A stretch of DNA of 64,000 nucleotides from Acanthoscelides obtectus (GCA_963669975.1 CAVLJG010000008.1:8040001-8104000), one strand, 5' to 3'. Shown: positions 22,030-33,460, counted from the first letter of the stretch. Program-made: numbers and translations. Notes: a model not told the origin generated them from the sequence alone.

Positions 22030-22856
22030 AAGCGGGTTCAGTTTCGCTTCAAAAGAGCCCCATAAGAAAAAGTCTAAAGGTGTCAAATCTGGCGAGCGAG
22101 CTGGCCATTCCACAGGACCTCGACGCGGAAATTGTTATCTAAATAATTCCTAACTTGTCTGTAGTAGTGTGGTGGAGCGCCATCTTGCTGGAAGACAACA
22201 TCAGTATCGAACTCATTATACAGTTCCCCGGTTAAAGTTTGTTCGATGAATAGAGGCCCCACAATATGATTTCCCAATATCCCAGCCCAAACGTTCATTT
22301 TTTGTAAATATTGAGTATGACTTTCCCGGAAGACGTGAGGATTGGTGTCACTCCAATAACGACAATTTTGTCAATGCACATTACCGTTGAGAAAAAGGTA
22401 CATTCATCACTAAAACAAATATTTTGGTTATAGGTAGGATGCCGTGCAATGGTTTCCGTTATAATCTCGCAGAATTCTGTTCTTCGATCAGGGTCATCTT
22501 CATTTAGCTGATGTACCGTTTGAATTTTGTATGGGCGATACTTATTCTTTTTCAAAAGTCTCCATACAGTAGAAGGACAAACCTCACATACATTCGCGAT
22601 GGGGAAAGTACACTGTTGGGGATTTACTATGATCTCACCAACGATTTGAACTTGCTTTTCTTCCGGGATGGTCGGATGACCTGGGGGCTGTTTGTTGTTT
22701 ACACTACTAGTAGCTGTAAATTTAGATACAAGTTCCCTTAAATATTTTCTACAGATAGGACGATCTTTTCGGTCTCATGAAAGTTACGCGTCGCAACATA
22801 AATGAAAATCGCCTCGATTTTTTCTTCCAATGGACGAGAATTGACCATTTTAAAAA
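22030..22856 (-). pseudogene. Mariner-like (DUF4817-type) transposase, heavily decayed
   Basis: On the minus strand the start MVNSRPLEEKIEAIFIYVAT (ATG near 22853) is the usual opening of this family. Later blocks are YRPYKIQTVHQLNEDDPDRR, ICFSDECTFF (first Asp), NVWAGILGNHIVGP, VFQQDGAPPHY (second Asp) and WPARSPDLTPLDFFLWG (third Asp). The blocks lie in three frames with stops in the HTH part, and sequence before the second Asp is shortened. The coding match ends near 22030, directly against the unrelated tail of the YqaJ region. No terminal repeats were found. Confidence 0.8.
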
Positions 22857-23485
22857 TAGTTCAAACAGTATCTATCACTAAAACTGAAAATCAAATGAGA
22901 ATATTTTAAGTGTACCATAAAGTTTATTTTGGTACTGATATTCTTGTCACTGTCAACAAAAAATAACAAAACAAGTTTTTATCGCTGTTGCTGTGGATAC
23001 GGCAAGGAATTACAATTATCTGGTAACCACGCATCAGTTTCATTACTTAAAGAAAAGCACTGTATAATATACATGGGTTACTTATAAGCCATAACACAAT
23101 AAAGAAAGACAGGAAACATTTGTAAATGTTTGGTATTCGGCATAGAAAAAAATTATTGTGGGTAGATTAGGTGTGGCCCCGATTCCGTCGAGGAATACTA
23201 TGAGATCAGGAAATCAAAAGCAGTGCGAATGCAGGAGCTAGTCGACAAGAAGAAACTGGTTTACAGATGCTGCAGGAAGTTGCTTAAATCTGTGATGAGG
23301 CTACAGCTTAAAGCAGCTAGTAATAGCTCATTCAAGGTAGGGTTATATAACACCCGCGCCTATTAGTTTGATTGACACTTTGTTGAAAACTGAAAAGATA
23401 CAAAAAGTTATGAATCCGTCTCCTTGGAAGAACGCTAAAGCATTATGAACATTGTACGAGGGGTGTCTTTTAAGTTTTGCATATA

Positions 23486-24511
23486 CAGGGTGCGGCAGAG
23501 AGGATGGACGGTTTTAAAAAAATCATAAAATAGTTAATTTTTACTCGAAAACAAGTTTATTGATGGAATCAGGTTCACAAGGAAATAGCATTTGAGACAG
23601 TCAAGTGTGGAAAGCACATCAGGCATGTGGTGGCCGAAATCGTTGATGCAGTGCTGGAGGCGTTCTTGGAAGTTCGCGTGGACTCTCTCCAACATCGCTC
23701 TCTCAACTTGGGCGACTTCCACGCGAATTTCGCCCTTCAATTCGTCCAGAGTTCGAGGCTTGTTCGCGTATACTATAGCCTTGAGGTGTCCCCATAAGAA
23801 AAAATCGCATATGGATAAATTTGGGGACCGAGGAGGCCAATGAACATCTGGAAATAAGGCGACCGGGGAAGAGAGGGCGAATAACGTTTAGGTGAAAGTG
23901 GGCTTCGTCACTCATAAACCAAATGAGGTTCTCATTTTGATCGATCAGTGCTTCCATCTCACGTGCGAAGTTCATTCGTTGTGCATAATCTCCGGGCTGT
24001 AACTGTTGCACAATGGCCAATTTGTAGGGGTGAAAGCGGAGATCCATATGCAAAATTCGCCTTACCGAACGATCACTAAGGCGAAGTGCAGCAGCATGTT
24101 TCCGGGCAGATCGAGTCGGACTGCGAAGAAAGACCTGTCGAACGCGTTCAACATTTTCATGAGTTCGAACTGTTCGCGGCGCTCCTCTTGGTCTTTTGTT
24201 GATCAGTTCACCACGCCTGCGAAGTGAATCAACCCAACGAAGGATGGTGTTTCGAGAGGGAACAGCTCTATTCCGATGAATGTTGATGTGGCGACGAAAC
24301 TCACGCTGTACGACGATGACTGACTCATTATCTCGGACGAAACAATCATAGGCGAAAACGCGGTGCTCCACCGTCCAAGGCTCCATAACGACAACTGGTA
24401 AAATAATGCTAGGATCTCACGAGTCAAGCGGCACCCTCCCCACCTCTCTCGTAGACGGAGGCGGAGAGTACTACCCATCCCACAAACGTCCGTCCGCTCT
24501 GCCGCACCCTG
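23486..24511 (-). mobile_element. DUF4817-type mariner-like element nested in a mariner
   Basis: The inverted ends CAGGGTGCGGCAGAGAGGAT (from 23486) and, read inward from 24511, CAGGGTGCGGCAGAGCGGAC are nearly identical. TA flanks are at 23484-23485 and 24512-24513. It holds one minus-strand transposase gene with an internal deletion. Its clean TA-bounded position inside the leader of another transposon gives a direct order of events. Confidence 0.9.
23534..24386 (-). pseudogene. DUF4817-type transposase, catalytic centre deleted
   Basis: The frame starts at the ATG of MEPWTVEHRVFAYDCFVRDN. It keeps two HTH-like blocks (SRNTILRWVDSLRRRGEL and SARKHAAALRLSDRSVRRIL) and the first Asp in FMSDEAHFHLN. 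Right after that it jumps to PGRLIS, so about 100 residues with the second Asp (QQDGA) are gone. A shift follows. The C-terminus is readable in the next frame as CDFFLWGHLKAIVYANK-like sequence and KGEIRVEVAQVERAMLERV. It cannot encode an active enzyme. Confidence 0.85.
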
Positions 24512-24656
24512 TAGAAATATAGTAGGAGACGCGGATCGAACGTCAGTACTGAATCTTAACCTCACTTTTTAGTAAACTTAAATTCAAAGTTTCACAACAA
24601 TACGTGCGGTGTTCTCACTACAGTGAATTTTTAAGTGTCACCAAGTCATTAGAAAA

Positions 24657-25605
24657 ATGAAACTCAACCGAGAACATTTTCGCACCATAATTTATTACAA
24701 CTTTCAGAGACAATTATCGCAACAAGAATGCCTCGCTGAGTTACTGTCTGTTTTCGGCAACGAAGTGCCACATCAGTTGATAATTTCCCGTTGTTATGGA
24801 GAATTCAAACGTGGACGGGTGAGTCTTAGCGACGATCCCAGGGTGGGTGCACCAAAAACGGCAGTCACCCAGGAAAACGTCGATGCTGTGCGCAAACTCA
24901 TCATTTAAGATAGACATGTGACATATTGCGAGATTGAGGCGTCCTTGAAGATCTCAAAGACCTCAGTTCAAAAAATTTTACATGAAGAATTAAGAGTAAA
25001 AAAATTAGTTTGTCGTTGGATACCCCACCTGTTGACTGAAGAGCAGAAAGCAGCCAGGGTTAACTGCTGTCAAAAAACGCTTGACCGTTTCAATTCCAAA
25101 AACTCAAAAAATGTGTACAACATTTTTAGTGGTGATGAATCATGGATTTACTGATATGAACCAGAAAATAAACGACAGTCGGATGCTTGGGTGTTCCAAG
25201 GTGAAGAAAAGCCAACAAAAGTCATCCGTTCTGGAAGTGTTTCGAAAAAGATGGTCGCAACATATTGCATCAATTCCTCTTAATGAGTAAAGAACTGTTA
25301 CTGCGGATTGGTATACCACCACTTGTTTGCCAAAAGTCATCACCGAGCTTCGAAAAATCAACCCCGAAAGAAGAATCATCCTCCACCAAGACAATGCAAG
25401 CTCGCACACAGTAAAAAACCAAGGCAGTATTTATCGGAAGAAAGCGTGGAATTATTGGACCATCCTCCATATAGTTCCCATCTAAGTCGTAACGATTTCT
25501 TTTCTGTATCTGCCAGCAAACGAGTTTAATAAGTGCTTCGAAAATTGATTCGAGCTCATGCAGATGTGTATTAATTTCTGTGGAGAATACTTCGAAAAGC
25601 AATAA
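24657..25605 (+). pseudogene. Mariner transposase, DD34D, decayed
   Basis: The start is MKLNREHFRTIIYYNFQRQL, with the mariner HTH (QQECLAELLSVFG) and WYGEFKRGR-like block. A stop at 24906-24908 interrupts KLII*DRHVTY. The frame continues to GDESWIY (first Asp), followed by another stop. Later blocks are RIILHQDNASSH (second Asp) and LPANEFNKCFEN near the end. About 25 residues after the third Asp region are missing compared with the copy at 37.2 kb. Several stops and shifts make it non-functional. Confidence 0.85.
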
Positions 25606-25672
25606 AGTCATTTAAAACTACCTACCGTGTTGTTTAATTTCCATATGCAAAACTTAACAGACATCCCTCGTA

Positions 25673-26209
25673 AGAAACGCGCGTTTGAGTTACAATAGCA
25701 ACTTAACTCGAAAAAAAAAGGAAAATATTCGAGACGAAAATCTAACATAAGCGCAATATAAACGAAACGAACTTTCAAACGACAAAAAAAGGGGTAATGA
25801 CATACATTTAAATAATTAAGAAATTATAGTATAGGTGAACTATGTGCGTTTAGCTGGTTATATAATCTATTGCAAGTGCAACGTAGCTAGGCCAAAGACC
25901 AGATCATGATGGATAAAATAGAACGATAAAATTGCTATGTAATGATGAACTTAAACCAATCGTTATCTATGCAAGCTATAAACCATTTCACGCGTTTACT
26001 AATTCGCTTCCTTGTTGGCATATCTGACTGTCTGTCTATCAACTGGGTTACTTCAAATTGTTGAGCAACAATTCCGTATTTTGTATTGAAAGAACAGTAA
26101 CCAGAAAAGGTAACACCAGTTAGGTACTGTTCTCAGCAAAACAAACAGACCAGAATATGACTAGACTATTTTTGTTCTTAAGAAACTTGGCTGCAAAAAA
26201 AGCGTGGAA
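25673..26209. other. No recognisable feature
   Basis: AT-rich sequence without motifs. I see nothing to annotate. Confidence 0.3.
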
Positions 26210-26480
26210 GTTTCTTTTACATCGCGGCATCTATTTAGGCAGAAGCCTGAGGACCGGGGCACCACGCCTGCTATAAGGAGCTTCAAGACACCTTCTTGGT
26301 GCGATTTTTGAACTGCTTAAAGTTAGTGGAATTGAGAAAAGCCTCCTCAGGCGCAAGCTCCGTTGACATAGCAGTAAAAGATCCAGCTTAATAGCAGAGA
26401 CAGGCGTAGTACACTGAATTCCTGCATGTAGAGCGGTGCCATCAGCAAAGCTGTAGATCGGATTGAAACTAACGTATTTC
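26210..26480 (-). pseudogene. Non-LTR reverse transcriptase scrap
   Basis: On the minus strand NPIYSFADGTALHAGIQ matches the FADD box region of the element at 34 kb (NPIHSFADDSTLHAGIH). The second Asp of the box is changed to Gly, which abolishes catalysis. The rest of the short frame is not recognisable. Confidence 0.7.
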
Positions 26481-27119
26481 ACGAATTAAGTCTAGCCAGA
26501 TCAGTTAGTTAAAACTCGTAATTTTGCATTGAATTGGATAAGCTTCCACAATAGAATGGAAACATGTGTTTTTCCTTCTATTGTTCAATAAATCAGAATC
26601 AAACGCAATCAGTGGTCACCGTGGAATTAAAAGTAAAAAAAAATTAGGCATTTCAAAATTCGAAAATTTTATGATTCCACCACATTACTTCCCATAATTC
26701 TGAATTAGCAATTATGGTCAGTAAAATAAGTATAAAACGTTACATTGTTATGTATTTTTAATGACTCGTTTAGCTCATTTGTCTTGTTCCCCGAAGGCTG
26801 TCGCACTTTTTAATCTGTTGTCGATAACTCCCGAGCTAATTATCTTGTAAATACAGGAAGTATCTTTGAAACGTGCGCTCATCTGCTTCAATTTTGTATA
26901 GTCGTACCTCGAGAAATGGTATGTTTTGGAATACGAGCTACCGAATCATTTGAGACTACACGGATAGTCTACGAATATACAGCGCTTTCCAGAGTCATAA
27001 TCTCCTTTTTTTTGGAACAGGTTACGTCAGCAAGCTGGAGTTCGGGAATATGAAATCAATACTATATTCTACGGTAAAAGTGATACTTGAAAACTGGACT
27101 GGGGGGGCCATATGATACA
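26481..27119. other. No recognisable feature
   Basis: AT-rich sequence with short frames only. Confidence 0.3.
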
Positions 27120-27121
27120 TA

Positions 27122-27894
27122 CAGGGTGGCGTATCGAAATCGAAACAGACGCATTTACTGGCAGCTCAGTTTTTTTTTTTGGAAAAACGCTCAGACCCGT
27201 CGATTTTGTTTTCGAGGGGGACACAAGTTCGGCAAAAATCACGTTAACACGTGCAGTCCCCTAAGCGGGGGTGACACCAACACTAAAATCTTAAATAGGG
27301 AGGGGGGTCGAGTGATACCTTATTTTAAAGGTCTTTAAATTCCCTTTATAATGATGTAAAATACATGAGCTTCAGTTCAGTAGTTTTGAAGATTTATTGA
27401 TTTAAAGCTTAAAGTATACCTTAATATGTTCATCAGATTAGTTTGTACTACTTTCAGAAGAAATTTGACTAAAAGAATTTACTTAATAAGTAAATGCTTT
27501 TCTTCACTATGCCCATGGTTTGTTTATCATTTTGTTGTTGAAAATAGCTATTGGAGCGTTTTTTTGTGACAAAAAAGATATTTCTTGAAGGAAGATAAGG
27601 AAATATCTCGTACTTATTTTAAATAGGAATTTAGTACATAGTTTGCGATAAATCTTCAAAATTACTGAACTGAAGTACATTAATTTTATATAATTATAAA
27701 GGGAATTGAAATACCTTTAAAATAAGGTATAATTCGACCCCCTTTCCATTTAAGATTTTGGGGGTGGTGTGCTAACGTGATCTTTTGCCAAACTTGTGTC
27801 CCCCTCGAAAACAAAATCGACGGGTCTGAGCGTTTTTCAAAAAAAACTGAGCTCCCAGTAAATGCGTCTGTTTCGTTTTCGATGCGCCACCCTG
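27122..27894. mobile_element. Foldback element with ~250-275-bp inverted arms
   Basis: The left arm 27122-27397 and right arm 27648-27894 are inverted copies. Both begin, read inward, CAGGGTGGCG(T/C)ATCGAAA and pass through AAACAGACGCATTTACTGG, CGATTTTGTTTTCGAGGGGG and TTCAGTTCAGTA. TA flanks are at 27120-27121 and 27895-27896. The ~250-bp centre has no coding capacity. The CAGGGTGG ends resemble those of the mariner-like element at 29.6 kb for the first eight bases only, so a link to that superfamily is possible but unproven. Confidence 0.85.
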
Positions 27895-28120
27895 TATATA
27901 AAATTACAATTTTCTCAAAATACGATCTATCTAAAGTAATTTGCTTGTTGCTTTTATTACAATACATACGTTTTTTACCATGATATGACTATTTATTATG
28001 TTCACAACGGTTTAACATTCTTTTCAGGTGACATGATGATGGATTTTTACTTCTAGCATCATTAGCTATCACCATGCCAAATTTCCGCCTGACATTTTTC
28101 CCGAGTATTCGATAAATATA

Positions 28121-28395
28121 CTCAGTGACATCACAAGTGTCATACCCAGAAAAAATAATTTCTTCAACTTGTTTTTTTTTGCAACAAAATGGTTTTATTT
28201 AAAGCATGCTCTGACTCAATGTCTACATTTTATCTTTGTTTTTGTTTACCTTTAAAAATTGTTTTTCTTATTATTTGTCAAGAAAATTTCATGAGACTGT
28301 TATCGCTTCTTATTTGGTGTAAAACTACCTCATTGCCAGAAAGTCAAGTTGAAGAGATTCTTTTTTCTGGGTGTAACACTCCTAATGTCACTGAG
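28121..28395. mobile_element. Short foldback MITE
   Basis: The arms 28121-28171 and 28344-28395 are inverted copies starting CTCAGTGACAT and running through CCCAGAAAAAA and TTCAACTTG. The right half of the element also matches 58790-58915 in direct orientation. There is no coding capacity. Confidence 0.7.
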
Positions 28396-28740
28396 TCACT
28401 ATATTTCTTTTGTTGGATACAGTGCATACAACTACCGAAATTACTTTCATATATCCATCTCCATCATACATATGAATACAATGTAATCTGCCTCTAGCGA
28501 GGAAGCTTGTTTTTGTAGCCTCACAGACATATTTTTTATTTTTGGCTTGAAAATTTTCTCGATAATGTATGAGTCTCCGACATTTACGAATGTCACTGTC
28601 GGTTGGTAACTTGTTCATCGTGAGCATGCGATTTGAGTTTATCTTTGACGATCTTCAGTATAAAACATAGCAGTGCCTGAGGATACAGTTAGAATATCGG
28701 CAGCATCTGATGAAAGTGAACGAAAGCGACAGTCCTCTAT

Positions 28741-28815
28741 TACACAGCTCTTCTGCGTGTACAAGAGCGAGTAGCAGATGCGTTGCGGATCGGCTTGTGC
28801 AGTGTGCAATTTTTC
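28741..28815 (+). repeat. Dispersed repeat, pair with 61411-61495
   Basis: Both places share CAAGAGCGAGTAGCAG followed by similar sequence (ATCGGCTT and GAGCAATTT/GTGCAATTT). Copies are diverged and the family is unknown. Confidence 0.55.
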
Positions 28816-29630
28816 TTAAACAGGTTAAGTTCTGTCATGGTATAGCTAGTCATTCTGTTTACTTATTGCGTATCAAATTGTGCAAAAGTGCCATAGTTCT
28901 GAGTATAATATGATAGCTGCTAGCCACAAAACCATTATATCGCTAAATTGCGTACAAGACACATTTTTGTAAATAATATGAATGATCGATAATTATATAG
29001 TATATTCGATAATTCCACGGCTCATAACAAACGCACCACAACACCTCAATAATAATAAAGTAAATCATTTATCTGATAGGTTATTGGAAATATGAAACGT
29101 TAAAATATTGCAGGAATTTCCTAATACTTGTACTTAATATAAACAGAGATGAGGATACACAACAAACTACCTTCTGCAATCGCTGTTTGCTTTCTGTTAT
29201 CTATCTTCGACGAGACTTATAACACACTGATAACTGTTAACAAGCATGAAATAACGTTGCAGACAGATCCTATTCAGTGCGTGCTTTCTGTAAGCAACGT
29301 TCACGTAGTACGACACAGCTAGTAGCATGGTGAACACGTTGTGCTCCCTTGATCGACAAGTCGTTTCTAAGATGCCGTAAAGCATATGAGGTCCCTGCTT
29401 CACCGACGTAGGAGTCGGGGGTACCGTTTTTGGTGAATTACTCATTGAATTTTACTCTTTTAAAGAAGCCGATTGCAAATTTCAAAATGTTTGCGACTAC
29501 AATACTTCCCTCCCAATTAAAATGAGAAGTAAAAACTAAGATTCCATCCAGCAACTTGTATTGACTCTCGTACATAGGAGGTTTGTTTATTAAGTGAAGA
29601 GATTGATTTTTTTTAAAACATCTATTGAAA
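28816..29630. other. No recognisable gene
   Basis: Short frames without motifs. Nothing supportable. Confidence 0.3.
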
Positions 29631-29632
29631 TA

Positions 29633-30941
29633 CAGGGTGGTCCATAAGTCCTTTGAAATTTCAAATTTGAATAAAATTTAACGGGTGAGCGTGAGCGGCG
29701 CGGGCGAGATGGGGGCAGTATCTTCAGTGTCTGGGAATTCAGTCGCCATGGAGTGTTTCACTGGAGCGGATCGTGCTTTTTGTGTGCGCGCGTTTTATCA
29801 AAATAATGATTCGGCAACCATTGCGCGGCGTAAATATCGAGAATACCACAATTTACACAATTTTACAAAGTGTCCAACAGCTCAAACGATTAAGAACTGG
29901 GTTGCTAAGTTCGAAGAGACTGGTTCGACGTTAGATAAACAGCGGTGGGGTCGACCAAGGACAACTCGTATTGAAGAAAACATCAACATTGTGGCACAGT
30001 CTGTTCGTCAAAATCCTACCCAGTCTACTCGTAAGCGTTCCAGTGCACTAAACGTACCCAGAACATCTTTACAGCGAATTTTAAGGAAAGATTTACGTCT
30101 GCACGCTTACAAAATTCAGTTAGTGCAGGAATTAAAAGATAATGACGCTATTCAGAGACTAAACTTTGCGAATGAAATGTTGAATCGATTTTCTTCTCTC
30201 AATAATGTGTTGTTCTCGGACGAGGCTCACTTCCATTTAAACGGGCATGTAAATAAACAAAATTGCTGTTATTGGAGCCCCGAAAATCCAAGGCGTAAGC
30301 ATCAGAAGCCCTTACACAGCCCTAAAGTTACAATTTGGGCTGCTATGTCAGCGCATGGCATCGTAGGCCCTTATTTTTTTGAGGACGACAGAGGTCGCGC
30401 ATTAACTGTTACTTCGGAGCGGTATGTAGCAATGATAGAAGAGTTTTTGACACCAGCGTTGCAGAATTTTCCAGGCTATAATACGCAGACCTGGTTTCAA
30501 CAGGACGGAGCAACTGTCCACACCTCCAACACTTCTATGCCCGTCGTCTGTCAACTTTTTCCCAGCAAAGTAATTTCTCGAAGAGGAGACATTTCCTGGC
30601 CACCACGTAGTCCAGATTTGACCCCAATGGACTTCTTTTTATGGGGCTACCTCAAGAGTAAAGTGTACGACACCACTCCGCGATCAGTTGATGTCCTGAA
30701 AGAAAATATCCGAAGAGAAATGGCAAGCATTACAGTGTTGACTTGCCGCGCAGTCATCGACAATTTTAGACGTCGTTTATATGAGTGCCGTGACCGTAAT
30801 GGATTGCATTTAGACGATGTGATTTTTAAAACATAATTCCCATTCAATAAAGATGATAACAAAATATAATAATTCTTCATAATGTAACTAGTTTGGTTTT
30901 ATTCCTTTTTTTCCAGCTCAAAGGACTTATGGGCCACCCTG
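29633..30941 (+). mobile_element. Complete mariner-like DD41D transposon
   Basis: Inverted ends of about 24 bp with one mismatch (CAGGGTGGTCCATAAGTCCT at left, CAGGGTGGCCCATAAGTCCT read inward at right) bound a 1309-bp element. TA duplications are at 29631-29632 and 30942-30943. The gene inside is intact. An AATAAA at about 30844-30849, just after the stop, could serve as poly(A) signal. By structure this is the best candidate for an active element in the window. Confidence 0.92.
29709..30836 (+). CDS. Mariner-like transposase, DD41D (rosa-type spacing), intact
   Basis: The first ATG of the frame is at 29709 (375 residues). The ATG at 29748 (MECFTGADRAF, 362 residues) has the stronger GCCATGG context and matches where related proteins begin, so either may be used. 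The N-terminal half carries a DUF4817-like HTH (TAQTIKNWVAKFEETGS) and the GRPRTT link. The catalytic acids, numbered from 29685, are D179 (NVLFSDEAHFHLNG), D274 (WFQQDGATVHTS) and D316 (PPRSPDLTPMDFFLWG). The 41-residue gap between the last two is the spacing known for the rosa group. No stop or shift is present. Confidence 0.92.
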   Translation: MGAVSSVSGNSVAMECFTGADRAFCVRAFYQNNDSATIARRKYREYHNLHNFTKCPTAQTIKNWVAKFEETGSTLDKQRWGRPRTTRIEENINIVAQSVRQNPTQSTRKRSSALNVPRTSLQRILRKDLRLHAYKIQLVQELKDNDAIQRLNFANEMLNRFSSLNNVLFSDEAHFHLNGHVNKQNCCYWSPENPRRKHQKPLHSPKVTIWAAMSAHGIVGPYFFEDDRGRALTVTSERYVAMIEEFLTPALQNFPGYNTQTWFQQDGATVHTSNTSMPVVCQLFPSKVISRRGDISWPPRSPDLTPMDFFLWGYLKSKVYDTTPRSVDVLKENIRREMASITVLTCRAVIDNFRRRLYECRDRNGLHLDDVIFKT

Positions 30942-30943
30942 TA

Positions 30944-31559
30944 TAATAATTACAATTTGTCTGTCTCCCCGAACGCTACGTCGCCAGTCTCATTACTTAA
31001 TTTACAGACCTCGTAGGGAAGCTTTGTACCTCAACCTTGCAAACTACTCTCATAAGACATCTGATTAACCTCTGATGAATAATTAATGTAGCCACCTATT
31101 AAAAGAAGTACAAAATAGTAAAATACTATGTCGACTATCTCGACATTATGACGTATAATTCAAATACGATTTGCATATCCGTTGACACATGCAGCAGAGG
31201 TAAAAGTTATAAAACGTTACTACTATTTCTTGGCCACAATCCACTAAATCAAGATTATATCTTCCTTCCTTGACATTTGGAAATATGTGGCGTGCACTCA
31301 GCAGCTGACTGTGTTTACCTTATATTAAGCTCATCGCCGGTGTCTCAATGTCGTTGTTAAAAATTAAAAGCAGCCGACGTCGAATAAACGATAATTATTA
31401 ACGCGATCACATTCAAGACGTGGTGTTGATGTTCAGCTGTTTACTTCCCGTGCAGTTTCTAGACTACGGTCTGACCTTTACGTCAATTTTTTGGGCGATG
31501 TTGAAGCGCCTTCAACTTCAAATGTAGGTTTAAAGTATCGAGCATGGCCTAATGCGAAT
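30944..31559. other. No recognisable feature
   Basis: AT-rich sequence without coding motifs. Confidence 0.3.
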
Positions 31560-31800
31560 CATTTCGGCTGGTCGGAGTCCAGATCACCGATAAAAAGCTA
31601 GTTTATTTGTTTTGGGCTAAGAAGTACAACCTCTTCACTCTGTATAATGCCCAGATAAGACCTAGCCTCAAGTCTTGCTCACATGTGTAAAGTTCTGCCG
31701 CCCCTACTACACTGTCCATACTCGATGCTGTTCAACTGATCAATAACACCTGTCTAATGGACAGTCTCGGGACCCTTCAATAAAGAAAGTAAGTGCCTTT
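31560..31800 (+). pseudogene. Non-LTR element C-terminal fragment
   Basis: The frame LFTLYNAQIRPSLKSCSHV*SSAAPTTLSILDAVQLINN is the block after the RT domain of the same lineage seen at 17.5 kb (RPSLEYCSHVW...APTTL...DAVQ). It contains a stop. No RT palm motifs remain. Confidence 0.65.
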
Positions 31801-31812
31801 ATTTGCAGCTCT

Positions 31813-33460
31813 AAGGCCCAATTTCACCAACATTAATATTATGGACCAATGGGAAAATACCTTATCGAAATGCAATTTGACAGAAGCTGTCAAAGGTCTC
31901 TGAATATTAGTGATTTCTATTGAAACATTGAATAAAATCGTGAAAATTCGACTGTATTATAAACAAGACCACTTTTTGATTCCAACATGATGCTTTTGTA
32001 CAGAAAAAACAGGACAACTTTCATGTATTTTGATATATGCTATAGGTTAACATTTAACAATCCGTTATTCCCCTCAGCGAATGGGAATGCGGCAAATAAT
32101 AGGTCGATTTTCTAGCTGTTAAATTTGGCAGCAGATTTGGACGTTTGTTAATGCATGGCACTCTCGAATTTACCAGATTCAATATACTGAAAGTTGTCAT
32201 TACATACCTGTTGAATAGTGTGGATTTGTCTGTGTTTTGCAAGAAAATAGAATATAAAATACATTCCATCCAATTCCTCATCTTCCTTTACAGTCAAATG
32301 GCAGTCACTCTTTCTGACACAGTCCGGATCGAAAGATGACGATATTCATGAAATGTATTGATGCTTCTAAATATAGGATCGTATCGAATATCCCTACTGT
32401 TAAGATGTATAACCCAAGGTACCGACGGAGCTATTTTGCGGCGTCATGGAAATGATTTTAAATTTTCATTTGCATTTTTTCAAGTGTTGTGCAATGATTT
32501 TGGGGAAAATGTCACGAATAGTCTTATAAAGCATAGTAGAGTATATTTCAACAGTTGGCGGAACTTACTCCACCGGGACCAGGAGGGTGAAACGGGATAT
32601 TAATGCACAATCCGGCAACCCTGTCGCACCCTCACAAAATGGCCGCTGATAATCACGCAACTCACCGTGTTGTCATTGAATAACATGGAATTAAACCTTG
32701 TGACTGGTACCAAGAGTTGACAGATCCCACACATGTGTCACTCCTTGAAATGCAATAATCAGCTGTATTCAAATAATGTCTAATATAAATATAATCTAGA
32801 ATGTGTACTCGTGAAAAAAGAAAAATGTGGCACATTTGTAGTTTTTTGCAGGTTTTAGGTGTGCTGTAGCTTTAAGGCATATATTTGGGAATTTCTTAAT
32901 CGCTGTGAATATAGTGTGGATGTCTGTTCAGTTCCTGAACAACGAAAAATATTCAACTTTATGGATGTATGGATATCAAAAAACCTGAATGGTTTGTGGG
33001 AATATCAATCTGAGGTGCTATAATGGTTCTGATGAAAGGCAAGTAAATGAATGAATGTTTGGAAATGAGCAATATCTTTTGGTAGAGCCTGTCAGCAAGT
33101 AGGTGCTTAATGGCTATCTGCAAGAGGTTTATAGGAAAAAACACCCAGTATCGCATATCAATTGAGGAAAATAATATAAACATGAATAAAAAATCAACAA
33201 TAGTAATTAAAACATGAATTTTATTCAAAATTCCAACATTTCTTTAAATTTTGACTGAATTATATGTAATTTCTTAATATTCAATAAGCTGGTGATGTTT
33301 CAATGACAAGCTGTCATCTCATACTTTGACAGTATTTTGTTTTCATAGCTATTGGTTGCTAAAATTTGTTGATTGGAACTTGAAGCTCATTCGTTGTATT
33401 TGACGGTCTGTTACCCTATAGGTGGAGAATAACGGACTGTTGTTGGTGAAATTGGCCCTA
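31813..33460. mobile_element. TIR-bounded element of unknown superfamily, about 1.65 kb
   Basis: The left end AAGGCCCAATTTCACCAACA and the right end, read inward, AGGGCCAATTTCACCAACA are inverted copies next to TAA or TA. The ends recall the GGCC-starting termini of PIF/Harbinger elements, which duplicate TWA, but I see no transposase motif in the interior. Only short frames exist, for example minus-strand 32959-33228, with nothing recognisable. It could be a decayed autonomous copy or a large non-autonomous one. Confidence 0.6.

Larger units (their letters stand above)
23457..25670 (+). mobile_element. Mariner (DD34D) element carrying a nested transposon
   Basis: The ends are CGAGGGGTGTCTTTTAAGTT at 23457 and its partner ending ACATCCCTCG at 25670. 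TA lies outside both. The whole is collinear with the copy at 37154-38156, in opposite orientation. Compared with that copy, the 5' leader is interrupted after GTTTTGCATA by a 1026-bp element (23486-24511), and resumes as GAAATATAG with TA on both sides of the insert. The host is therefore older than the insert. Without the insert it is about 1.19 kb. Confidence 0.9.

Noticed and set aside
27087..27338. Open frames in the arms of the foldback element (also 27686-27983)
   Set aside because: They follow the inverted arms and show no motif. The two arms give unrelated proteins on each strand.
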